From: Vibrio cyclitrophicus
Lineage (GTDB): Bacteria; Pseudomonadota; Gammaproteobacteria; Enterobacterales; Vibrionaceae
Reading direction: 5' to 3'
DNA: 64,000 bases
Assembly: GCF_024347435.1 (NCBI RefSeq)
Contig: NZ_AP025480.1
Location: 620,001-684,000 of the forward strand
In this document: in pieces, positions 1 to 8,762 of the stretch
How positions within the stretch are numbered: position 1 is the stretch's first letter
Layout: the number at the start of each line of letters is the position of its first letter
Made by a program: the position numbers and the translations under genes
Notes under the pieces: generated by a model
What the model saw: the letters and a program-made list of their open reading frames with translations, nothing else
The model's database searches: none
What the model was told of the DNA's origin: nothing

Positions 1-609
1 TTTGCCTTTTAGTTTTGGCAGGGTATCCAACAGAAGTTGGCTACCAACATCGAACTGACCGTGACTGAAGACGCCAGGCAGGCTTTTTACCGTCAGAGGT
101 TGTTCATCAATGTTAACTGTGTAGGTCTTAAACCAGTCTTGCAGGTTGAACGCTTGTGGTTGCTCGAAGCATTGACCCCAGTAGAAAGAGCAACGACGTG
201 CTGAATCGTATTTAACGACTTTGCCGTAAGGAGCAAACATCTTCTCGATGCTTTTCACGCCTGAACGGTTCTCACCAACCACGACGATCTCGGTATCTTT
301 GCCTAGCTTGGCAAACAGCATCGCCAACAAAAATTCTGCTTCCGCTTTGGCTTTTGGCCAGTACAGCATCACTAAGTCAGCTTCGGTCTCTTCGGTAAAC
401 TCTGAACCGTAAAAGCGTTGGATGCTGCTATAACCTTCAAGCTGACGGTAGTAGCTGTAATTAGAGGTGAATACAGATACAGATTCACAATGCTTGGCTA
501 ACTCAACAGGGAACAAGTCTTCTGCCTCACCTGCAACTAAAACATGTTTGCCTTCAAAATAGGCGAGTTGGCGTTGAGCAATCTGGCTTGGGGCAATATA
601 AGCTGACAT
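1..609 (-). CDS. rsmC: 16S rRNA m2G1207 methyltransferase RsmC (5' part; runs off the window)
   Basis: The reverse strand translates without a stop from the ATG at 609 to the window edge, giving the first 203 residues, beginning [20 protein letters not shown]. RsmC methylates N2 of G1207 of 16S rRNA in the small subunit. The visible part is the degenerate N-terminal methyltransferase-like domain of the RsmC/RlmG family, with the stretch [21 protein letters not shown]. The catalytic SAM-binding domain with its NPPF motif would lie outside the window. The gene sits downstream of the AI-2E-family gene on the same strand, separated by a terminator-like hairpin. Recognition rests on the N-terminal half only. 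Confidence 0.82.
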   Translation of the reverse strand, partial: MSAYIAPSQIAQRQLAYFEGKHVLVAGEAEDLFPVELAKHCESVSVFTSNYSYYRQLEGYSSIQRFYGSEFTEETEADLVMLYWPKAKAEAEFLLAMLFAKLGKDTEIVVVGENRSGVKSIEKMFAPYGKVVKYDSARRCSFYWGQCFEQPQAFNLQDWFKTYTVNIDEQPLTVKSLPGVFSHGQFDVGSQLLLDTLPKLKGK

Positions 610-633
610 AGGACACTCTGTTGAATCGTTAGC

Positions 634-667
634 AAAAAATGAGGGCGGATTTTCGCATAATCCGCCC
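634..667 (-). terminator. intrinsic terminator of the AI-2E-family gene
   Basis: Perfect 9-bp stem GGGCGGATT/AATCCGCCC (643-651 with 659-667) and a 7-nt loop. On the reverse strand a run of six T follows three bases after the stem. It lies between the upstream gene stop (720) and the rsmC start (609). Confidence 0.8.
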
Positions 668-719
668 AAAGCTTGAAGTGTTTAATACTCGTTCGGCAAC
701 CAAGTTGTCGAACCGTTGA

Positions 720-1805
720 TTAACTCTTGTCTTGCTGGTTTAAAAAGTCCTTAAACTCTTCATCGTAGATGTTGAATAGGACAATGGTAATCGCAAAAAT
801 CAGTGGGCCGTAGATAAGACCAATTAGGCCAAACAGTTGAATACCACCTAACAGTGAGAAGAAGATCATTAGGGTATTCATGCCTGCGCTGCCTTGCATT
901 AGCAGCGGACGCAGAAGGTTGTCAATTGAACCAACGATCGCCACACAGTAAACCGTTAGGAAAATTGCCCACGTGGTATCACCCGTTAGGAACAAGTAAG
1001 TTGCAGCTGGGATCCAGATTAATGCGGTTCCCACAACTGGGATGAAAGAGGCAAAGCCCATCATAGTGCCCCAGAATAGACCTGGGAAACCAGCAATCCA
1101 CATACCTAAACCGCCAGCAAAACCTTGCGCGATGGCGGTTAAGAATGAGCCCATTACTGCTGATTTAGATACTTGCTCTATCTCTGTTAGAAGTTTGTCT
1201 TCTTGGCTACGAGACAGCGGCAGAATATGACGAACCACACTGATGATTTTGTCGTGATCTCTTAATAAGAAGAACAGAACAAACAGCATCAAGAAGAAAT
1301 CCATCAAGAAATTGGTCGCATCACCAAGGATTTTTGCACTGATACCAACCAGTTTTGAGCCGAAGCTGGTCGCAAATTCACCGACTTTCTGTGCGATGGA
1401 TTGGGGATCAATGTTGTCAAAAGGTAGGTAGTTGTTGACGAACGACAAGGCTTTAACAACCAAAGGGTGTGCAAATAGAGTTTGAATGCCGCCATGTGTT
1501 ACCCATTGGTAGGTGTTTTGAGAAAACAAAGAGCCTTGCTGCACAATCGCTGCAAACACGGCTAATAAAGGGATAACAATAATAAAGGTCAAGATTACAC
1601 ATGAAAGTAGCGAAACGACGTTTTCTTTATTAGGGATCTTCTTTTCAAGCCACTCATGGATTGGGAACATCAATAGTGAAATGATAAAGGCCATCACGAT
1701 TGAGTTGACGTACGGCTCTATAAGCAAGTAACAAGCATAAGCCGCCGCAAGTAGGGCAATGATGATCACCCAGTGGCTAGTATTGATTTTGAGTTTTTCT
1801 GACAC
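720..1805 (-). CDS. AI-2E family (UPF0118, YdiK/PerM-like) inner-membrane transporter
   Basis: A 361-residue polytopic membrane protein. Hydrophobic segments start near residues 12, 33 and 63, another group lies near 160-185, and a dense group fills the last 150 residues. The arrangement is that of the AI-2E exporter/PerM family. The C-terminal half carries the family pattern of small and aromatic residues (GMWIAGFPGLFWGTMMGFAS, then IDNLLRPLLMQG). Substrates differ between family members (autoinducer-2 export, Na+/H+ exchange and unknown), and nothing here decides the substrate. It is followed on the same strand by a terminator and then rsmC. The start at 1805 gives a short N-terminus before the first helix. 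Confidence 0.78.
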   Translation of the reverse strand: MSEKLKINTSHWVIIIALLAAAYACYLLIEPYVNSIVMAFIISLLMFPIHEWLEKKIPNKENVVSLLSCVILTFIIVIPLLAVFAAIVQQGSLFSQNTYQWVTHGGIQTLFAHPLVVKALSFVNNYLPFDNIDPQSIAQKVGEFATSFGSKLVGISAKILGDATNFLMDFFLMLFVLFFLLRDHDKIISVVRHILPLSRSQEDKLLTEIEQVSKSAVMGSFLTAIAQGFAGGLGMWIAGFPGLFWGTMMGFASFIPVVGTALIWIPAATYLFLTGDTTWAIFLTVYCVAIVGSIDNLLRPLLMQGSAGMNTLMIFFSLLGGIQLFGLIGLIYGPLIFAITIVLFNIYDEEFKDFLNQQDKS

Positions 1806-1881
1806 GTTAATGGTCTCTATATTTGCGTTCTGAGTTTATAATGGCTGCAAAACAGAGAGTTAGCAATGAGGAGTTTTGATT

Positions 1882-2007
1882 ATGGGGTGCTGTAATAAAG
1901 ATAAGAAATGCCAAGACGAAGAACAGCAAATAAAAAAAGAGATCCCTTGGTTCAGAATGTTCCTTGGTACCTTGATGCTGTTGGTTTTTCTTTTCTGGGA
2001 ACGTTAA
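1882..2007 (+). CDS. 41-residue Cys-rich single-pass membrane microprotein, unknown function
   Basis: An ATG at 1882 follows a good ribosome binding site (GAGGAG at 1868-1873) and opens a 41-codon ORF. The N-terminal half is hydrophilic and carries three cysteines (MGCCNKDKKCQDEEQQIKKE). A hydrophobic C-terminal segment, FLGTLMLLVFLFW, should span the membrane. The gene lies between the divergently read AI-2E-family gene and the convergent hemL. I do not recognise a function. The strong Shine-Dalgarno and the typical microprotein layout argue that it is translated. The CC...C pattern could bind a metal or be oxidised, which is only inference. Confidence 0.55.
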   Translation: MGCCNKDKKCQDEEQQIKKEIPWFRMFLGTLMLLVFLFWER

Positions 2008-2082
2008 TCGCTTTTGGTTCAGCTTTAGCCTTAATTGACGGCTAAAAAACTGTCATATTTGTGGCTAATGAACGCGATGTAT

Positions 2083-2110
2083 AAAAAAGGGCTACATCTA
2101 ATGCAGCCCT
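2083..2110 (-). terminator. intrinsic terminator of hemL
   Basis: Reading the reverse strand, the stem GGGCTGCAT/ATGTAGCCC (one G-U pair) closes a three-base loop and is followed by TTTTTTAT. It lies about 40 bases past the hemL stop. Confidence 0.78.
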
Positions 2111-2147
2111 AAATTCAATCGGTTAGCGACTTATAAAGTGCTTTCGA

Positions 2148-3443
2148 TTATTTACTTTCAGCAGCAATGATCGCAAGAGAGCGGTCAGCCGCTTCTAGTG
2201 TTGCATCCAGTTCTTTTGAACCATGAGCAAGAGAAGTAAAGCTTGCTTCGAATGCTGAAGGTGCAAGGTAAACACCGTGATCTAGCATTAGGTGGAAGAA
2301 GCGCTTGAAGCGTTCTACATCACACTTAGTTACATCTTCGTAGCAGGTTACTGTTTCTTGGTCTGTGAAGAAGAAACCAAACATACCGCCCACTTGATGA
2401 ACTAGCATTGGGATGCCGTGCTTGTCAGAAAGTTGCTTGAAGCCTTTTGCCAACTGCTTAGTTTTTGAAGCTAGACGCTTTTCGTTGCCTTCTTCTCGTA
2501 GAAGGTTCAAACATGCGTAGCCAGCAGCCATTGCCACAGGGTTACCTGAAAGCGTACCTGCTTGGTAAACAGGGCCCGTTGGTGCGATGTATTGCATCAC
2601 ATCTTTACGGCCACCGAAAGCACCCACTGGCATGCCGCCGCCAATCACTTTACCAAGACACGTTAGGTCTGGCTTGATGTTGTAGTAAGCCTGAGCACAA
2701 CCTTCAGCAACGCGGAAACCTGTCATTACTTCATCAAAGATTAGCAATGCACCTTCTTGGTCACAGATTTCACGTAGACCTTCGTGGAAGCCTTCGACAG
2801 GAGGGATACAGTTCATGTTGCCCGCTACTGGCTCTACGATGATACAAGCGATCTCGCCTTTGTTTGCTGCGAAGATTTCACGAACTGAATCTAGATTATT
2901 GAAGGTTGCTGTTAGTGTTAGTTTCGCAAAATCAGCTGGTACGCCAGGAGAGCTTGGTTGACCTAAAGTCAGTGCACCAGAACCTGCTTTTACAAGTAGG
3001 CTGTCTGCGTGGCCGTGGTAGCAGCCTTCAAACTTAAGAATTTTGTCACGACCAGTGAAACCACGAGCTAGACGAATCGCACTCATTGTTGCTTCTGTAC
3101 CTGAGCTCACCATACGTAGCTGTTCCATCGATGGAACCATCTCAGATACAAGTTCAGCCATTTTGATTTCAGTTTCGGTTGGAGCACCGAAGCTAAGGCC
3201 GCGTTGAGCTGCTGCAATCACAGCATCACGAATAACAGCGTGGTTGTGACCAAGGATCATTGGACCCCAAGAGCCAACGTAGTCGATATACGCTTTACCA
3301 TCAGCATCAAAAATAAGTGGGCCGTCAGCGCGTTCAACGAAGATTGGAGAACCACCTACGCCATTGAATGCACGAACTGGAGAGTTTACGCCACCAGGAA
3401 TAGTTTGCTGTGCTTTTTCGTATAGCTCTGCTGATTTGGTCAT
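2148..3443 (-). CDS. hemL: glutamate-1-semialdehyde 2,1-aminomutase
   Basis: Converts glutamate-1-semialdehyde to 5-aminolevulinate, the second step of the C5 route to tetrapyrroles, using pyridoxal phosphate in the cytoplasm. The 431-residue protein has the full class-III aminotransferase fold. Visible are [15 protein letters not shown] (cofactor phosphate region), the conserved DEV at about 237-239 and the Schiff-base lysine K265 in [10 protein letters not shown]. An upstream in-frame start exists (3497), but the ATG at 3443 is preceded by AGAGGA and gives the family's usual [13 protein letters not shown] start, so I chose it. It is transcribed divergently from erpA. Confidence 0.97.
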   Translation of the reverse strand: MTKSAELYEKAQQTIPGGVNSPVRAFNGVGGSPIFVERADGPLIFDADGKAYIDYVGSWGPMILGHNHAVIRDAVIAAAQRGLSFGAPTETEIKMAELVSEMVPSMEQLRMVSSGTEATMSAIRLARGFTGRDKILKFEGCYHGHADSLLVKAGSGALTLGQPSSPGVPADFAKLTLTATFNNLDSVREIFAANKGEIACIIVEPVAGNMNCIPPVEGFHEGLREICDQEGALLIFDEVMTGFRVAEGCAQAYYNIKPDLTCLGKVIGGGMPVGAFGGRKDVMQYIAPTGPVYQAGTLSGNPVAMAAGYACLNLLREEGNEKRLASKTKQLAKGFKQLSDKHGIPMLVHQVGGMFGFFFTDQETVTCYEDVTKCDVERFKRFFHLMLDHGVYLAPSAFEASFTSLAHGSKELDATLEAADRSLAIIAAESK

Positions 3444-3739
3444 TGATATATCCTCTTTTGACTGTCGGACCAATTGGCACGCATTGTACCTATCCACAAT
3501 CCAAGTAGGAATGCTTTCGCCCAGATAATCACCCGAATCTGGTTGTTTTGTGTGGTTACACGTTTTAATTGTTAGATATTAGCGAGTTTACAGCAGTAAA
3601 AGGACCGATCCGGTGGTGAATACTTGAACGTTTCAGTCAGGTATTAGATAATCATCAGAATATAAGAAAATACTCAACAACTATGGTCTCGAATTAGATT
3701 TGTATCATGTTGTTTTTGACACAGGTAAGAGAGGTTGTC

Positions 3740-4081
3740 GTGAGCGAAGTAAATATCCCATTGTCTTTTTCTGATGCAGCAGCTACCCGCGTACAAACGC
3801 TAATTGCTGAAGAAGAAAACCCAGAACTAAAACTGCGTGTATACATTACAGGTGGTGGTTGTAGTGGCTTCCAATACGGCTTCACATTTGATGAAAAAGT
3901 AAATGATGGCGACACTACGATTGTAAACAGCGGTGTAACGCTAGTTGTTGACCCTATGAGCCTACAGTACTTAATGGGCGGCATGGTTGATTACACTGAA
4001 GGCCTAGAAGGCGCACGTTTCTTTGTAAACAACCCTAATGCAACAACAACATGTGGTTGTGGCGCATCATTTAGCGTATAG
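3740..4081 (+). CDS. erpA: iron-sulfur cluster insertion protein ErpA (A-type carrier)
   Basis: ErpA receives Fe-S clusters from the assembly scaffold and delivers them to apoproteins, including isoprenoid-pathway enzymes. The product is 113 residues when read from GTG at 3740, which follows AAGAGAGG and gives [10 protein letters not shown], aligned with E. coli ErpA. An ATG 33 bases upstream (3707) is in frame but would add residues the family lacks. The three cluster-ligand cysteines are present: C41 in GGGCSGF and C105/C107 in the C-terminal [10 protein letters not shown]. It is monocistronic, with a terminator 50 bases downstream. Confidence 0.95.
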   Translation: MSEVNIPLSFSDAAATRVQTLIAEEENPELKLRVYITGGGCSGFQYGFTFDEKVNDGDTTIVNSGVTLVVDPMSLQYLMGGMVDYTEGLEGARFFVNNPNATTTCGCGASFSV

Positions 4082-4130
4082 GCTGGCCCGAAAGTTAACT
4101 TGAGTTAAAAGTTATCTTGGAAATACTGTA

Positions 4131-4160
4131 AACGCCGAACTTATGTTCGGCGTTTTTGTT
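4131..4160 (+). terminator. intrinsic terminator of erpA
   Basis: Perfect 10-bp stem AACGCCGAAC/GTTCGGCGTT with a 4-nt loop and a T-rich tail (TTTTTGTTT). Confidence 0.88.
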
Positions 4161-4422
4161 TATAAGAAAATCATTATATAAAACAGAGAGTAAGCTAATC
4201 TATTCAATTCGTTTAGCTTATAAAAACATTTACAATTTCGATGTGTAATATTTATCTCATCAGTTTGAATTATAGTAAACGCCATGTTTTTTAAATTGTC
4301 GATAGCGTCCAACTTCGATCGGTGTTGCTCTGTTAAGGTAACTCTTTGTGCATCAGGATGTTGTACATTACGTTGTGCAATAAAATCGCACACCTAAACC
4401 ACATGGCACAAAAGGATTTGGT
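4161..4422. other. intergenic region upstream of the RND pump; no gene seen
   Basis: About 260 AT-rich bases separate the erpA terminator from the efflux genes. They must hold the promoter of the efflux operon. I see no confident -35/-10 pair and no clear operator palindrome. A 77-codon reverse-strand ORF here lacks a ribosome binding site and any recognisable motif. Confidence 0.5.
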
Positions 4423-5547
4423 ATGTCTACTCACTTTTCTGGCTCATCGCTTTCTCAAAAGTTCACGCAGCCTTGGTTAGTTTCACTTGCTCTTGTGATT
4501 TTATTGTCGATCTGGCTTGGCTTAGGAGTCGGGCAAGCGGAAGAGTCGCCGGCAAAAAAGTCGACAGAAATTCCGTTGGCAAAGGTATCCTTTCAAACAT
4601 TCACCTCATCCCCGACCTTTAAAACGATTGATCTCTATGGAAGAACGGCGCCCGATCGGCATGCTCGTCTAGGTGCAGAAGTCGCGGGCAAGATTGTCAG
4701 ATTGAATGTTGTTAAGGGCGATATGGTTAAAGCAGGGCAAGCCATTGCTCAGATTGATAAAGGCGACTTAGAGATTCAGCTGGAGCGAGCATCTGCGTTA
4801 TATCGTTTGAAGCAAAAAGAATTCAAAGCAGCGCAGTCTTTGAAGAAAAGAGGGTTGCAAGGTGAGATCGCTTATACCACCGCTGAGGCATCCTTAACTG
4901 AAGCAAAAGCCATAATGCGCAATGCGGAGTTGGCTTTAAAAAATACTGTAATTACCTCGCCTTTTTCGGGTGTGGTTCAGGATTTGATGGTCGAATTGGG
5001 TGATTTCGTTGGGGTTGGCGATCCAGTCGCGGGCGTGATTGACCTTGATCCTCTGGTTATTGAGGCTGATGTCAGTGAGCGCCATATCCAACACCTGTTA
5101 GTCAATCAATCTGCTTTGGTCCGTTTGTTAGGAAGAGAAGAAGCGGAAGGTCGGCTGCGTTACGTCTCTCGAATATCTTCGGCCTCAACCAATACCTTCC
5201 CAATTGAGATTGAAATCGATAACTCCGATGGTCTGTTACCTGCCGGTGTCAGTGCTGAAGTAACCCTCAATCTAGAAACAAGAGACGCAATCAAGATAAC
5301 ACCGGCGATGCTGGCATTGGATGAGGCGGGTAACCTCGGGGTCAAAACCTTGGTCTCTGCTAGTGACTCACCAATGGTGAAGTTTGTGGGCATCCAATTA
5401 GTAAAGGCAGAACAAGATGGAGTCTGGCTTACTGGGCTAGGCCAACAAGTTGATATCATTACGGTTGGGCAAGGCTTTGTACGTGATGGTGATTCAGTGA
5501 TTGCTATCGAGCAAAGTACTGAACTTTCTAAAGAGAAAGCTGAGTAG
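4423..5547 (+). CDS. RND efflux periplasmic adaptor (membrane fusion protein)
   Basis: A 374-residue HlyD/AcrA-type adaptor that would link the inner-membrane RND pump to an outer-membrane channel. A hydrophobic N-terminal segment (residues 18-36, WLVSLALVILLSIWLGLGV) acts as signal or anchor. The barrel-sandwich/lipoyl half-motif follows at about 80-115 (LGAEVAGKIVRLNVVKGDMVKAG). Next come a short helical hairpin rich in A, E and K and the returning half-motif NTVITSPFSGVVQDLMVELG. The ribosome binding site is AAGGA before ATG 4423. Only 10 bases separate it from the pump gene, so the two are co-transcribed. By position after hemL-erpA it corresponds to V. cholerae VC0628 (VexL as I recall). 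Confidence 0.88.
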   Translation: MSTHFSGSSLSQKFTQPWLVSLALVILLSIWLGLGVGQAEESPAKKSTEIPLAKVSFQTFTSSPTFKTIDLYGRTAPDRHARLGAEVAGKIVRLNVVKGDMVKAGQAIAQIDKGDLEIQLERASALYRLKQKEFKAAQSLKKRGLQGEIAYTTAEASLTEAKAIMRNAELALKNTVITSPFSGVVQDLMVELGDFVGVGDPVAGVIDLDPLVIEADVSERHIQHLLVNQSALVRLLGREEAEGRLRYVSRISSASTNTFPIEIEIDNSDGLLPAGVSAEVTLNLETRDAIKITPAMLALDEAGNLGVKTLVSASDSPMVKFVGIQLVKAEQDGVWLTGLGQQVDIITVGQGFVRDGDSVIAIEQSTELSKEKAE

Positions 5548-5557
5548 GAGATAGCAG

Positions 5558-8500
5558 ATGTATTCAATTATTGATGCAGCTTTGTCTCGTGCACGAACAA
5601 TGCTTTCGTTATTGGCGCTAATTCTTGTCACAGGTGCAGTGACTTACATTACGATACCCAAGGAGTCGAGCCCCGATATTACCATCCCAATTATTTATGT
5701 TTCTGTCGGGCACCAAGGGATCTCGCCAACGGATGCAGAACGTTTATTGGTTCGACCTATTGAGCAAGAGCTTAGGTCAATCGAAGGCGTAAAAGAGATG
5801 ACAGCAACCGCAGCAGAAGGGCACGCCTCTGTGGTGTTAGAGTTTAATGTTGGCGTCGATCTTACCAAAGCGATGGCGGATGTGCGCGATGCTGTCGATT
5901 TGGCCAAACCCAAGTTGCCAGAAGACAGCGATGAACCGACCGTAAATGAAGTAACACTCGCATCTGAACAACCAGTTTTGTCTGTTGTGCTATTTGGTAC
6001 TGTTCCCGAACGTACCATTGTGCAAATTGCGCGAGAGGTTGGAGATAAATTAGAAAGCTATCGCCAAATTCTAGAAGTGGATATTGCAGGCGATCGTGAT
6101 GACATCGTTGAAATCATCGTTGATCCGTTATTGATGGAAAGCTATAGCCTAGATCAAGCGGATATCTATAACCTGATCGCCTTGAATAACCGAGTAGTAG
6201 CGGCCGGTTTTGTTGATACGGGTTACGGGCGTTTTTCTGTCAAAGTCCCTTCTGTGTTTAACTCCTTAAAAGACGTACTTGAGTTGCCAATCAAAGTGGA
6301 TGGTAAACAGGTCGTGACCTTTGGCGATGTGGCTACGGTTCGCCGAGCGTTTCGAGATCCTGAAAGCTTTGCCCGTTTAGATGGCAAATCCGCGGTTGTC
6401 TTGGATATAAAGAAGCGAGCGGGTGAAAACATCATTGAAACCGTTGAGCTAGTCAAGGCAGTAATGGCAGGTGCTCAGCAGCAAGCTGAATGGCCAAATA
6501 ACCTTTTGGTCAAATACACTTGGGATGAATCTAAAGATGTGAAGATCATGCTCAACGATCTGCAAAACAATATCTTATCCGCCATCATTTTAGTGGTGAT
6601 CGTGATCATCGCCATTCTTGGTGTTCGAACCGCTCTATTGGTCGGAATTTCAATTCCTGGATCGTTCCTCACGGGATTGTTGGTGTTGTCTGTGTTTGGT
6701 CTAACCGTCAACATCGTGGTGCTGTTCTCTTTGATCATGGCAGTGGGTATGTTGGTCGATGGCGCAATTGTGGTTACCGAATTTGCCGACAGGCGAATGC
6801 AAGAAGGTGAAGGGCGTAAAGCCGCTTACAGAGATGCTGCGAAACGTATGGCGTGGCCAATAACGGCATCAACGGCAACGACCTTAGCTGCGTTTGCTCC
6901 GTTACTGTTTTGGCCAGATGTGACGGGAGAGTTCATGAAGTTCCTACCATTAACATTGATTGCCACGTTAACTGCTTCATTGATTATGGCGTTGCTGTTT
7001 GTTCCAGTTCTAGGCGGCTTGATCGGTAAACCTCAATACGTTTCCCCTAAAAACCAAGCTCGAATGGTAGCACTACACAATGGTGACTTCTCACAAGCAA
7101 CAGGTTTAACTAAAGCGTATTACCAGACACTATCGATTGCTATTGAACATCCGTTTAAGATTCTTGTTAGTGCGATTGTATTATCTATCGCAGTTGGTTT
7201 TACCTACTCAAAGGCAGGGCTCGGTGCAGAGTTTTTCCCAGAGGTTGACCCTCCATTCTTCAACGTTAAAGTTCGATCTCATGGTGATCTGTCTATTCAA
7301 GAAAAAGATTTGATCATGCGCGATATTGAACGAAAGATGCTCAATCATGATGAGTTTGACACGGTTTACACACGTACTGGCGGTGATGACCAGATTGGTT
7401 TGATATCGATTACTCCCGTTGATTGGCAATACCGCCGCAGTGTTAAGGCGATCATTGAAGAGTTAAAGGTGCAAACCGATCAATACGCTGGTGTTGAGAT
7501 TGAATATAAGTTTCCAGATGCAGGGCCTCCGGTTGAGAATGACTTAGTGATTGAGCTTTCGGCCAAGACGCCAGAGCAGCTTAATCAAGCGGCAAAGATC
7601 GTCAGAAACTGGGCGGATGGTAATCAAGCACTGACCAATATCAGCGACACTGCAAGCAAAGACGGGATCGACTGGAAGGTGGATATTCGCCGAGATGATG
7701 CTGCGCGTTTTTCGGCTGATGCTACCTTGGTGGGTAATACCGTTCAGTTTGTGACTAATGGATTAAAGATCGGTGATTACCTTCCTGATGATTCATCAGA
7801 AGAGGTCGATATCTTAGTGCGTTATCCGAATGATAAGAGAGACATTGGCCGCTTTGACCAGTTAAGAGTCAAAACACCGGCTGGTCTTGTTCCGATTACC
7901 AACTTCGCGCAGATTATTCCCGACCACAAGCAAGACACGATTAAGCGTCTTGATGGAAAGCGTGTGGTGAATATCATGGCGGATATGGAAGAGGGCTATA
8001 ACCTTGCGCTTGAACTGCCGAAGATCGAGCAAGCGTTAAGCGAGTTGGGCTTACCGAGTAGCGTTGAGTTCCGTATCCGAGGTCAAAATGAAGAGCAAGA
8101 AAATTCTTCTGCTTTCTTACAAAGTGCTTTCTTAGTCGCTTTGGCGGTAATGGCTTTGATTCTGATTACTCAATTTAATAGCTTCTACCAAGCATTTTTG
8201 ATTCTTAGCGCGGTGTTGTTCTCAACGGTTGGCGTGTTTGTTGGTTTGCTTATCTTCCAACGTCCGTTTGGTATAGTGATGTCTGGTATTGGGGTGATTG
8301 CATTGGCCGGAATTGTGGTAAACAACAATATCGTGTTGATTGATACCTATAACCAACTGATAAAGCGCGGCTTGGAGAAGCGAGATGCGATTCTCAGAAC
8401 GGGAGTTCAGCGTTTAAGGCCAGTAATGCTGACCACGGTTACCACCATTTTAGGCTTGATGCCTATGGTGTTGGAGATGAACATCGATTTGATTAACCAA

Positions 8501-8671
8501 AAAATTGAGTTTGGTGCACCGAGTACGCAATGGTGGTCGCAACTCGCTACGGCTATTGCTGGAGGTTTGGCATTTGCAACGGTACTAACCTTGGTGCTGA
8601 CGCCCTGTTTGCTGATGCTAGGGCGAGATAATAAACCCGATATACTCCAAAGCAACGACGATGAACGATAA
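5558..8671 (+). CDS. RND-family efflux transporter permease
   Basis: A 1037-residue inner-membrane proton-driven exporter with the duplicated RND layout: TM1, a large periplasmic loop, TM2-7, a second loop and TM8-12. Visible landmarks are IPKESSPDITIPIIYVSV after TM1, the TM4 segment AVGMLVDGAIVVTEFADRR and the second-half helix cluster beginning FLQSAFLVALAVMALILITQFNS. In TM4 one of the two aspartates of the AcrB proton relay is kept (D401) and the next position is glycine. No outer-membrane channel gene is adjacent, so it must recruit a TolC-type channel encoded elsewhere. Its position matches V. cholerae VC0629 (VexM as I recall). Substrate is unknown. Confidence 0.9.
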   Translation: MYSIIDAALSRARTMLSLLALILVTGAVTYITIPKESSPDITIPIIYVSVGHQGISPTDAERLLVRPIEQELRSIEGVKEMTATAAEGHASVVLEFNVGVDLTKAMADVRDAVDLAKPKLPEDSDEPTVNEVTLASEQPVLSVVLFGTVPERTIVQIAREVGDKLESYRQILEVDIAGDRDDIVEIIVDPLLMESYSLDQADIYNLIALNNRVVAAGFVDTGYGRFSVKVPSVFNSLKDVLELPIKVDGKQVVTFGDVATVRRAFRDPESFARLDGKSAVVLDIKKRAGENIIETVELVKAVMAGAQQQAEWPNNLLVKYTWDESKDVKIMLNDLQNNILSAIILVVIVIIAILGVRTALLVGISIPGSFLTGLLVLSVFGLTVNIVVLFSLIMAVGMLVDGAIVVTEFADRRMQEGEGRKAAYRDAAKRMAWPITASTATTLAAFAPLLFWPDVTGEFMKFLPLTLIATLTASLIMALLFVPVLGGLIGKPQYVSPKNQARMVALHNGDFSQATGLTKAYYQTLSIAIEHPFKILVSAIVLSIAVGFTYSKAGLGAEFFPEVDPPFFNVKVRSHGDLSIQEKDLIMRDIERKMLNHDEFDTVYTRTGGDDQIGLISITPVDWQYRRSVKAIIEELKVQTDQYAGVEIEYKFPDAGPPVENDLVIELSAKTPEQLNQAAKIVRNWADGNQALTNISDTASKDGIDWKVDIRRDDAARFSADATLVGNTVQFVTNGLKIGDYLPDDSSEEVDILVRYPNDKRDIGRFDQLRVKTPAGLVPITNFAQIIPDHKQDTIKRLDGKRVVNIMADMEEGYNLALELPKIEQALSELGLPSSVEFRIRGQNEEQENSSAFLQSAFLVALAVMALILITQFNSFYQAFLILSAVLFSTVGVFVGLLIFQRPFGIVMSGIGVIALAGIVVNNNIVLIDTYNQLIKRGLEKRDAILRTGVQRLRPVMLTTVTTILGLMPMVLEMNIDLINQKIEFGAPSTQWWSQLATAIAGGLAFATVLTLVLTPCLLMLGRDNKPDILQSNDDER

Positions 8672-8690
8672 GTACAGGTTCGACGGAAAT

Positions 8691-8720
8691 AAAAAAGAGC
8701 GCCTTGGTGGGCGCTCTTTT
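8691..8720. terminator. bidirectional terminator between the RND pump and the M23 peptidase
   Basis: Stem GAGCGCC/GGCGCTC (8697-8703 with 8710-8716), preceded by six A and followed by TTTT. It serves the convergent genes on both sides. Confidence 0.85.
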
Positions 8721-8762
8721 CGTTGGCTTATAGGGTTTTTAACCTAATTGGTCGTTAGTAAT

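Noticed and set aside
4160..4393. 77-codon reverse ORF upstream of the RND operon
   Set aside because: Starts with GTG without a spaced ribosome binding site, has no recognisable motif and overlaps the erpA terminator tail.
4423..8671. genomic-island or transferred origin of the RND pair
   Set aside because: No flanking repeats, integrase or tRNA, and the position is conserved in V. cholerae as I recall.
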